Shown here one piece after another: positions 51,652 through 58,673 of a DNA stretch of 64,000 nt. Both the position numbers and the translations under genes were made by a program. Within the stretch, counting starts at the first letter, position 1; the number at the start of each line of letters is the position of its first letter. A model generated the notes under the pieces. It was not told the DNA's origin and did not search any database. It worked only from the letters and a program-made list of their open reading frames with translations. Source of the DNA: GCA-2687025 sp964473525 (GTDB taxonomy: Bacteria; Poribacteria; WGA-4E; GCA-2687025); the NCBI GenBank assembly GCA_964473525.1, contig CAYYPK010000017.1, forward strand, positions 1-64,000, read 5' to 3'.

Positions 51652-52458
51652 CTACAGGGCCACGTTCTCGTCGCTGAAGTAGTCGTTCGGCTGCGCCTCG
51701 GCGAAGTTGTGATGCCACACGCCTCGGAAGAGCGTCCGACGCTTCGGGGGCATCGCCTCAATCACCTCGGTCGGCAGGTTGAGCTTGTGGAACTGCGCGT
51801 CGGCGTTGCTGTAGCAGTTGAACACGGCGACGCGCGGATGCTCCTTCGTCTTCCACAGCGGGCCAGCGTGGTTCACGCTCTCGGAGAACATGATCGCGGA
51901 ACCCGGCGGGCACTCGTACGTCTCGAAGAGCGGGGAGTCGAAGCCCTTGTGCGACTCGGGAATCGGGAAGTTCATTTTGTGGCTGCCAGACATGACGAGC
52001 GTGCCGCCCTCTCCCTTCCGAACCGGGTTCAGCTCCCACGCGACCCGGGTGAGGCCACTGTAGATGTCGCCATTCTGGAAGGAGTAGCTGTGCAGGCCTC
52101 TGGGGCCTGCGTGAGGTACCAGCCCGACTTCCCCCTCGCTGCGGATCATCGGGAAGCTGTTCTCGCACCGGAAGCCGTAGCAACCGTCATGGCGGTCCGC
52201 GCCCAGCACCCCGCGCAACACCGAGACGATCGCGGGATGGTCCACCAGGATCTGCGCCGGGCCGCTGAGCGAATAGCGGTCCTTTGGATCAAGGCTGTCG
52301 CGGTCGTCCCTCAGCGCGTAGATGTGCTCACGGATAGCGGCCACTTCGTCGTCCGCAAGCAGTCCAGGGAACAGGAGCCACCCCTTCAGGTCGAAGATGA
52401 ACTTCTGCTCGTCGGTCATGGGTAGGGCGGCGTCGGCTGGGTGGTCCTCGTACGTCAT
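51652..52458 (-). CDS. PhyH-family protein with HxG in place of HxD (tandem copy 1)
   Basis: 268 residues. A perfect Shine-Dalgarno AGGAGG lies 6 nt before the ATG. Fold as its neighbour: MTDEQKFIFDLKGWLLFPG, PHAG (H116-A117-G118), GSHKMNFPIPESHKGF, and the distal H197 in SVNHAGP, with R209 as the likely 2OG-binding residue. The acidic ligand at 118 is Gly. The neighbouring copy is very similar along its length (identity clearly high, not computed), so the duplication is recent. It probably acts on a small molecule or acyl chain; hydroxylase, halogenase or non-catalytic roles are all open. Confidence 0.88.
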   Translation of the reverse strand: MTYEDHPADAALPMTDEQKFIFDLKGWLLFPGLLADDEVAAIREHIYALRDDRDSLDPKDRYSLSGPAQILVDHPAIVSVLRGVLGADRHDGCYGFRCENSFPMIRSEGEVGLVPHAGPRGLHSYSFQNGDIYSGLTRVAWELNPVRKGEGGTLVMSGSHKMNFPIPESHKGFDSPLFETYECPPGSAIMFSESVNHAGPLWKTKEHPRVAVFNCYSNADAQFHKLNLPTEVIEAMPPKRRTLFRGVWHHNFAEAQPNDYFSDENVAL

Positions 52459-52819
52459 GTCTTTCCTCCTCTGTCGTCCGGGGAGGCGAGCATACGCGTC
52501 GCGCGGCGTCGCTGCAAACCGCCTTGAACGGCGCCGCCGGCCTCGGAGGATCTGTCGGCCGAAGTCCGACGGTCCTGGACGGTAGATGCGACAGCCGGCG
52601 CGCGGCCCAGCATGGCCTGCGAGGCGACGTTGGAAGCACGTGGTTCACGAAGCAGGCGATCCCCCGAATAGAGAAGGACATCCTTGCCTGCCACCGGTAC
52701 TGGGCGGTCACCGGCCGAGAGTGTCAGGTTGCGCGAGTGAGGGCAGGGAAACTATACTCTACACTGGTGTAACTGGGTGTGGGGCCGACATGGGGTCATC
52801 CGTTCGTGGAGGCGAGGAT
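52459..52819. other. Divergent promoter region between the PhyH pair and the TolB-like operon
   Basis: 361 bp. It holds a plus-strand promoter at 52729-52758, with a 12-bp palindrome just after it, and a weaker minus-strand candidate for the PhyH pair (TTTGCA-18-TATGCT, 52518-52489). No gene-like ORF is seen. Confidence 0.5.
52729..52771 (+). promoter_or_regulatory. Promoter with palindromic operator before the TolB-like operon
   Basis: TTGCGC (52729-52734), 18 nt, TATACT (52753-52758), then the perfect inverted repeat TACAC TG GTGTA (52760-52771) at the expected transcription start. The palindrome is a candidate repressor site. Confidence 0.45.
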
Positions 52820-53866
52820 ATGCTGTCGGAGCACAGAACACCGCAACGACGCGAACATCCGCAGGCAGGGAGGCCATGCCACGTGGTCGGTCTGCTGTCT
52901 CTGCTTGTGCTGTTGGCAGCGGCCGCGCACGCACGCTCCCACGGGGAGCTGATCCTGTACGAGCACATCACCGGCCCCCGCGACGATCGCGAATACAGTC
53001 TCCGCACGATGGCTCCGGACGGTTCGAACGATACGTGGCTGGCGGTGGGGTTCGCGCGCGGACACGACTGGTCGCCCGACGGGTCGACGATTGTGCTGGC
53101 AGGACTCGAGGTGATGTCGACGCTACGATGCGACGGCACGATGGTCTCGCAAACGCCCCTTCCACCCGGCATGGGGTCCGCCGAGCCCGCATGGTCGCCA
53201 GACGGACTTAGAGTTGCGTTCTGGGCCGAAACCCGCGGACTCACGCATATCTGGATGCTGGAGTTGGCCACCGGCGCCCTTGTGGACCTCACTGTGCCAC
53301 AGGTACCCGCACGCATCCCAAGGGAGCACAGCCCGTCGTGGTCGCCCGATGGGACGCAGCTTGTGTACGACTCAAGCCGCGATCGGGAGTTCTGGTTGCG
53401 GCCCGAGGGTGACCCTCGTGGCGCGGCGCTGACGGCGGACCTGCACATCATGACGGATGCTGGCGCCCACGTGGTAAACCTGACGCAGAGCCTGGACCAC
53501 GAGTACGATCCTGCGTGGTCGCCGGCTGGCCATGAGATCGCGTTCCTCAGACGTCCCGAAGGCGGCTTCGCATCCGTGTTCGTACTCGACATCGACGCCG
53601 GAACCGAGTGGCGACTCACCGACGACGACATAGGGGCGCGGGACCCCTCGTGGGCGCCAGATGGACAGCGCATCGTCTTTGCGGCATTCGACGCCAAGAA
53701 CCCGTCGGGGTGGGACATCTTCGTGGTTGATCGCGACGGCGGCGCCCTGGCTCAGATCACCGACCACGGAGGCGAGTTGGCGCGGCGGCCCATATGGTTC
53801 GATCCCGGCCTCGACGCATCCGCGGCGGGAAAGCTGCCCACCATGTGGGGAGAACTGAAATGGTGA
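52820..53866 (+). CDS. Secreted TolB/PD40-type propeller protein with WGxLK tag (1)
   Basis: 348 residues. The ATG at 52820 has GGAGG 7 nt upstream and leads into a hydrophobic signal (about 21-38, AAAAHARS); ATG 52790 and a much longer frame are less likely. Repeats of the PD40 type W-S-P-D-G recur about five times (DWSPDGSTIVLAG, AWSPDGLRVAFW, SWSPDGTQLVYDS, AWSPAGHEIAFL, SWAPDGQRIVFAA), a six-bladed TolB-like propeller. It ends KLPTMWGELKW, the tag shared with the jelly-roll paralogs. Periplasmic or exported; the ligand is unknown. Translationally coupled to the next gene. Confidence 0.85.
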   Translation: MLSEHRTPQRREHPQAGRPCHVVGLLSLLVLLAAAAHARSHGELILYEHITGPRDDREYSLRTMAPDGSNDTWLAVGFARGHDWSPDGSTIVLAGLEVMSTLRCDGTMVSQTPLPPGMGSAEPAWSPDGLRVAFWAETRGLTHIWMLELATGALVDLTVPQVPARIPREHSPSWSPDGTQLVYDSSRDREFWLRPEGDPRGAALTADLHIMTDAGAHVVNLTQSLDHEYDPAWSPAGHEIAFLRRPEGGFASVFVLDIDAGTEWRLTDDDIGARDPSWAPDGQRIVFAAFDAKNPSGWDIFVVDRDGGALAQITDHGGELARRPIWFDPGLDASAAGKLPTMWGELKW

Positions 53867-54942
53867 CACGAGCGACGAGGCTACGGATGCGACACTGGGG
53901 CCGGGGTAGCGTGGGTCGCGTAGGCATCTGCATCGCCGTCGTCCTTGCGCATGTCATCTTCGCCGGTAGCGTCCTGGCACGCCCGCAGACCCCGCTGATC
54001 GTGTACCAGCATATGGTTAGGAGGGGAGACGACCTCGCGGTCAACCTGCGCACGATGGAGCCGGACGGCTCGAACGACAAGTGGCTCGCGAAGGACGGGT
54101 GGCAGCCGGGCCCCGACTGGTCGCCCGACGGTTCCCGCATCGTGCTGGGTTCGGCAGAGAACGTGTTGGTGACAATGCGTTGTGACGGGACGGATCGCAG
54201 GGCAATCGGGCTCCCCGAAGGCGTTCGGCCCATGGAACCGAGGTGGGCGCCAGACGGACGCCGTGTGGTCTTCTATGCCTATGTTCCCATCGCAGTGGCC
54301 AACTGGCGCCCACACGTCTTCGTGCTGGACACGGCTACTGAGGCGCTGACGGATCTTACCGAGGCAATCGGAGGGGACCTCCTATGGGATGAACGCCCAC
54401 ACTGGTCTCCCGATGGGACGCGGATTGTGTTCGATTCGCTACGGGACAGGGAGTTCTGGGCGGAACAGCCAGACGCTGCGAAGCAGAAGGGCGCCCTGAC
54501 CGCGGACCTGCATGTGATGACGGCTGACGGCGTCTACATCCGTAACCTCACGCAGAGCAAGGACAGCGAGGAGGATCCCGCATGGTCGCCCGACGGTGAG
54601 TTCATCGCGTACACGTGGAGGGGGCCCAACGCCAGTCCACCGCAAGTAGGGGTACGGGATGTCGCGACGGGTCGTACCCGACTACTCACCGAGCCCGAGC
54701 TGTGGGCAAGTGATCCGTCCTGGTCCCCGGACGGCGGGCGGATCATGTTCTCCGCAGCTGAATCGAGGAATCTAGCCAAGGGCTCGAACGTATTCGCGAT
54801 AGGCCGGGACGGCGGGAATCTGACCCAGCTCACCCACTACGAGTGGGAGTCCGCAAGAGAGCCAGCTTGGTTCGATCCTGGCCTCGCGGTATCTCCCGCA
54901 GCGAAACTGCCGACGATGTGGGGCGAACTGAAGTGGTGGTAG
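53860..54942 (+). CDS. Secreted TolB/PD40-type propeller protein with WGxLK tag (2)
   Basis: 360 residues. The ATG at 53860 overlaps the previous stop (ATGGTGA) with GGGGAGA about 7 nt upstream, so the pair is coupled. Signal peptide at about 21-38, cleavage near VLARP. Five WSPDG/WAPDG blades are visible (DWSPDGSRIVLGS to SWSPDGGRIMFSA), and the whole protein aligns with gene 1 (SLRTMxPDGSNDxWLA-like start, SxRDREFW middle). It ends KLPTMWGELKWW. A tandem duplicate with diverged ligand-facing residues; binding partner unknown. Confidence 0.85.
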   Translation: MVTRATRLRMRHWGRGSVGRVGICIAVVLAHVIFAGSVLARPQTPLIVYQHMVRRGDDLAVNLRTMEPDGSNDKWLAKDGWQPGPDWSPDGSRIVLGSAENVLVTMRCDGTDRRAIGLPEGVRPMEPRWAPDGRRVVFYAYVPIAVANWRPHVFVLDTATEALTDLTEAIGGDLLWDERPHWSPDGTRIVFDSLRDREFWAEQPDAAKQKGALTADLHVMTADGVYIRNLTQSKDSEEDPAWSPDGEFIAYTWRGPNASPPQVGVRDVATGRTRLLTEPELWASDPSWSPDGGRIMFSAAESRNLAKGSNVFAIGRDGGNLTQLTHYEWESAREPAWFDPGLAVSPAAKLPTMWGELKWW

Positions 54943-55184
54943 CGTGACCCGCGTCGCGCGCCTGCGGACGACCCGCCGGTCTACGACACCGCCGTTTCTT
55001 GGGACCAGGTATGCTGCGTCAGAAGCTGGGCCGCCGGGACCGAATCACATCCGTGCATCCGCTCATGGAAACTCACGCGCGTGGCGCGTCGCATGGCGTG
55101 CGAGATGCGTGAGTCCCTTCGCTCGCAGGGACAGGTCACGATGAGGTCGGGGCCTGGCAGTCAGCGGCATGGGAGCGGCGACCA

Positions 55185-55901
55185 TTAGTCGCTGGCTGCA
55201 TCCTCGAGGAGTCCGGCGATCTCCTCGCGGGGCATGCGGCGGAACTTGCGGCGGCCGCGGCTTTCGGCGAGCGTCGCGACCTCGAGTCGGTCGGCTGCGA
55301 GTCTGTCGTCCTCACCTTCGCTCTCGCGCGTGGCGTCGAGCGCTTGCACGCCCAGGCGAACAACATCCGGCAGCGACAGGTCGTCCTCGTATCGCTCGGC
55401 GAGCCACTCCCGGATCTCCTTCGCCTTCCCGCCTATGACGGCGGTCTTCTCGTCGTCCGCGAGAATGCCGTTGTACGAGATGCGGTACAGGCGATTGGTC
55501 GAGTAGCCGGGCTCACCGAGCTCGGCGATGAGGAGTTCCACCTCGAAGGGCTTCGTATCGAACTGGCGCCATACGCCGCCGATGTACTGCGAATACAGGT
55601 TGGCGAGCCATCTCGCCGTGACATCCTCGCGGCTGTACGTGTACCCCTTGACCTCGGCTTGCTCAATGCCGATGGTGCGCATCACCTCGTATTCCTGGAT
55701 GTTCCCGACGGCGGCGAGGGAGAGGCGATCGTAGATCTCTGACACCTTGTTCAGCGTGCGGCTGGCGTTCTCGGCAACGAAGGCGATGCCACCCTCGTAG
55801 TCCATCGCGATGACATCTCGCCCGAACTGCACGCCCTTCCGGGCGAGTTCGTCCTTCTCGGTCATGATCTGTTCGGGCGACGCGAAGATGGGCGATGCCA
55901 T
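55185..55901 (-). CDS. prcA: Proteasome alpha subunit
   Basis: 238 residues, matching the actinobacterial alpha subunit: N-terminal ASPEQIMTEKDELARKG (gate region plus helix H0), VENASRTLNKVSEIYDR, GYTYSREDVTARWLANLY and KPFEVELLIAELGEPG, with the GG-type turn before the last helix. It lacks the catalytic Thr, as expected of alpha subunits. The alpha rings form the gate and dock the C-terminus of the ATPase (here GQYL of Mpa). Last gene of mpa-dop-pup-prcB-prcA; 65 nt downstream of prcB. Confidence 0.95.
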   Translation of the reverse strand: MASPIFASPEQIMTEKDELARKGVQFGRDVIAMDYEGGIAFVAENASRTLNKVSEIYDRLSLAAVGNIQEYEVMRTIGIEQAEVKGYTYSREDVTARWLANLYSQYIGGVWRQFDTKPFEVELLIAELGEPGYSTNRLYRISYNGILADDEKTAVIGGKAKEIREWLAERYEDDLSLPDVVRLGVQALDATRESEGEDDRLAADRLEVATLAESRGRRKFRRMPREEIAGLLEDAASD

Positions 55902-55966
55902 GCGTTGGTAACTCCGTCAACGTGTCCGTGTGGGCGTCGCTACGGACGCTCGAAGCGGGTCTCGGC

Positions 55967-56815
55967 TCAGTCGTCGGCGTCGGCCCGGCGGGCTCCGTGG
56001 TCGCGCCGCCACTCGTCCAAAAACGCCTCGGCGGTTTCCCTCAGATGCTGCTCTGGCACGGGCTCGGTGCCCTCGGCGACGATGAGCTTCATCGTGGGGA
56101 AGATCCCGCGCATGAAATCGAAGCCCTGGGTGGCGACATCCTCGTCGCTCGCATCCAGCAACGCCTCTACGGCGAACTGCACCGCTTCGTCGCGATCGAC
56201 GCCGGCGTGGTACCGCTTCTTCAGCGTGTTGCGCGCGTCCTTCCCGCCGGAGCCCGTCGCGTAGTAGTCGAGTTCCTCGTACCGCCCGCCGATGGGGTCG
56301 TACTTGTAGATGCGCCCTTCGCGCTTGCGGCTGTCGTAGCCCGCGAAGATCGGCACGACGACCAACCCCTGCATCGCGGCGGGTAGGTTCTGGCGCAGGA
56401 GCAGGCTGAGATAGTTCGCCTTGCCCTCGAGGCTCAGCGCGATCCCCTCGACCTTCTCGTAGAATTCGAGCTGCGTGCGCAGGAGCTTCGCCATCTGCGT
56501 CGCGGGCGCGGCCACTCCGGCGATGGCCATGGCGCAGTGCTCGTCCATCTCGAACACTTTGTCGATGGCGCGGTCAGCGACTTCGTAACCCGCCGTCGCC
56601 TGCCGGTCACCTGCGATCAACACGCCGCCCTCGAAGCGGATGGCGAGAATCGTCGTGCCGTGTGGGAGGCGATCGATGTCCACGCCGCCCGCCACGGCGG
56701 GGCCTCCTGGCGATTCAGAGCTCGCGCGGAAGCTGTTCGGGAGGAGATCTGGATGGCGGTCGCGCAGTAGACCGATGAAGTCAGACTGAACGGAGCGGGT
56801 GTCCTCGGCGGTCAA
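55967..56815 (-). CDS. prcB: Proteasome beta subunit (catalytic)
   Basis: 282 residues with a propeptide of 53 residues. Processing is expected between G53 and T54 in PHG-TTI; T54 becomes the N-terminal nucleophile. D70 and K86 (AGDRQ, AIDKVF) complete the active site at +16 and +32. A GSGG motif follows (ATGSGGKDA). It matches the actinobacterial PrcB family, including the MRGIFPTMKLI segment. The start is a TTG with only a weak Shine-Dalgarno, so the propeptide length could differ slightly. It degrades proteins delivered by Mpa, in concert with PrcA. Confidence 0.95.
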   Translation of the reverse strand: MTAEDTRSVQSDFIGLLRDRHPDLLPNSFRASSESPGGPAVAGGVDIDRLPHGTTILAIRFEGGVLIAGDRQATAGYEVADRAIDKVFEMDEHCAMAIAGVAAPATQMAKLLRTQLEFYEKVEGIALSLEGKANYLSLLLRQNLPAAMQGLVVVPIFAGYDSRKREGRIYKYDPIGGRYEELDYYATGSGGKDARNTLKKRYHAGVDRDEAVQFAVEALLDASDEDVATQGFDFMRGIFPTMKLIVAEGTEPVPEQHLRETAEAFLDEWRRDHGARRADADD

Positions 56816-56900
56816 GTCTCGTCGGAACAGAGTAGTGCCCTTTCACCGCGATCAAGCCGGGCGGGGAACGCCGTGCGCCACGAGCGACCACTGCCGGGCC

Positions 56901-57119
56901 TCACTCGCCACCACGCTGAATGTAGTTCTCGACGAACTCTTCCGCGTCCTCTTCGAGCAGCTCGTCGATCTCATCGAGCAGCTTGTCGATGTCGCCCGTC
57001 AGAGCTTCACCGTCCTCGATGATCTCCTGATTCGGCTCCTCGGTCGAAGCTTCCTCGTGCTCCTCCTCGCGGGTTTCCTCGCGAGTCTGCTCTTCCTGTC
57101 GGCGTTCGGATGACGGCAT
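56901..57119 (-). CDS. pup: Prokaryotic ubiquitin-like protein Pup, C-terminal GGE
   Basis: 72 residues, acidic and mostly disordered, with a C-terminal helix-forming segment (DIDKLLDEIDELLEEDAEEFVENYI) like actinobacterial Pup. It ends Gln-Arg-Gly-Gly-Glu: the C-terminal Glu is encoded directly, so no Dop deamidation of Gln is needed for conjugation. Only one lysine is present (K46). It sits immediately before dop (0-nt gap) and before prcB, the same order as in Mycobacterium. It is the tag that Mpa recognises for unfolding and delivery to the 20S core. Confidence 0.93.
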   Translation of the reverse strand: MPSSERRQEEQTREETREEEHEEASTEEPNQEIIEDGEALTGDIDKLLDEIDELLEEDAEEFVENYIQRGGE

Positions 57120-58646
57120 CTATCTTCCTCCCGCGTCGTCCGCGTCGGGCTTGGCCTCAATGGCCTCCAACAATTCCGCGGCGGAATTGCACTCCTGCAA
57201 GAGGGCGCCCACCATGTCGCGCGTGCCACGCTGCGGATACTGCATCGGCACCTTCTGCAGCGACTTGCCCTCTACGTCGAAGATGAGCGAATTCCAACTG
57301 GCCGCGTGGATCTCTCCGGGGAACCGCTTGAGACATGTTCCCCTGAAAAAGGCCCGCGTGTCCAGCGGCGGGTTAGTTATAGCGTGAATGACCTCGTCCT
57401 GCGACACTACGCGACGGACGCGCCCGGCCTTCTGCAACCGATGGAACACGCCGACATTCGGTCGTATATCGTGGTATTGCAGGTCCAGCATCGACAGGCG
57501 ATGGTCGTTCCACTTGAGGCCGTGGCGTTCACGAAACGCCCGCAGCCAGGCGTACTTGATAACCCAGTCGATGTCGCGCTGTAGCTTCATCGGGTCGTCG
57601 CCCAGCGCGTCCAAGACTTCACCCCACTTCTCGACGACGTCCGCGGTGACTTCGTGGTGGGGATCGTTGGCTGCGTTCGCAGTGACGTATTCCACGGCCA
57701 GCCTTTGGTACGCGCGCTGGATATCGAGCGCCGACATCTCGCGCGCGCCTTCCAGTGGCAGCCCCTCGGAGCACGTGAGATCCCGTGACACGCTCTTCAT
57801 TGCCGCGACAGGGTCGCGCAAGCGGAATTCCCCGCCAACGACGCCATCCTCGATCATCTGAAGGACGACCGCCGTCGTGCCTACCTTGAGGTAGGTCGTG
57901 TACTCGGACATGTTCGCGTCGCCGACGATCACGTGGAAGCGACGATGCTCCTTCTCGTCCGCGTGCGGCTCGTCGCGCGTGTTGATGATGGGGCGGTCCA
58001 CCATGGTGGACAGGCCGACCTCGGTCTCGAAGAAGTCGGCGCGCTGCGATATCTGGAAGTCCGCGTCGTCGGCGCCGTTTTCCGCGCCCGTCTTGCCGCT
58101 ACCGGTGAATATCTGGCGCGTCACGAGGAACGGCGTCATGCCGTCCACCAGCGTCTGGAAGGGGATGCCGCGGTCCACGAGGTAGTTCTCGTGACAGCCG
58201 TAGCTGTGTCCCTTCCCGTCAGAGTTGTTCTTGTAGATGATGAGTTCGCGCTGGTTGTCGAGCAGTTGCTCGGCGATGCGGCAGCTCATGTCCAGGATCA
58301 ACTCGCCAGCGCGGTCGTACACGACGAGATCGCGCGCGTTCGTGCATTCCGGCGTGCAGTATTCCGGGTGGGCGTGGTCGACGTAGTAGCGGCCGCCGTT
58401 TGTCAGAATGTCGTTGATGACGGCGTTGGTCTCGTCGTCCGGGGTGGGGCCGTTCACGTCCGTCTGGAAGCCGCGGGCGTCGAGGAGCGGGTTCTCCTCC
58501 TCATAGTCCCACACCACGCTACGGACCTCGCGATCCTTGTAGCTGTTGACGACGAGCGTCGAGGACGCCACGGGGTCAAAGTCTGCCGCGTGGCGGACCA
58601 TGATCCCGTATTCCGTCTCGACACCCATGATCTTCGGCTGAGCCAC
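57120..58646 (-). CDS. dop: Depupylase/deamidase Dop
   Basis: 508 residues, of the carboxylate-amine-ligase fold. ATP/Mg residues lie in GVETEYG (8-14, E10 and E12) and the catalytic Asp candidate in YVDHAHPEY (D90). Dop-type features distinguish it from the ligase PafA: the insertion ENPLLDARGFQTD (51-63, Dop loop), KNNSDGKGHSYGCHENYL, and the ASWNSLIFD C-terminal part. Start GTG with AAGG upstream. It would remove Pup from targets, or deamidate Pup-Gln elsewhere, although the local Pup ends in Glu. PafA is absent from this window. Confidence 0.93.
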   Translation of the reverse strand: MAQPKIMGVETEYGIMVRHAADFDPVASSTLVVNSYKDREVRSVVWDYEEENPLLDARGFQTDVNGPTPDDETNAVINDILTNGGRYYVDHAHPEYCTPECTNARDLVVYDRAGELILDMSCRIAEQLLDNQRELIIYKNNSDGKGHSYGCHENYLVDRGIPFQTLVDGMTPFLVTRQIFTGSGKTGAENGADDADFQISQRADFFETEVGLSTMVDRPIINTRDEPHADEKEHRRFHVIVGDANMSEYTTYLKVGTTAVVLQMIEDGVVGGEFRLRDPVAAMKSVSRDLTCSEGLPLEGAREMSALDIQRAYQRLAVEYVTANAANDPHHEVTADVVEKWGEVLDALGDDPMKLQRDIDWVIKYAWLRAFRERHGLKWNDHRLSMLDLQYHDIRPNVGVFHRLQKAGRVRRVVSQDEVIHAITNPPLDTRAFFRGTCLKRFPGEIHAASWNSLIFDVEGKSLQKVPMQYPQRGTRDMVGALLQECNSAAELLEAIEAKPDADDAGGR

Positions 58647-58673
58647 TGCCGTACCTTAACCCGTGGTAAGCGA

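Noticed and set aside
52586..52819. Longer N-terminus for the first TolB-like protein
   Set aside because: It would put the promoter-like and palindromic sequence inside the coding region and the signal peptide 100 residues from the start; GGAGG supports ATG 52820.
54943..55184. Convergent gap between the second TolB-like gene and prcA
   Set aside because: No hairpin with U-run, promoter or ORF with protein character was seen.
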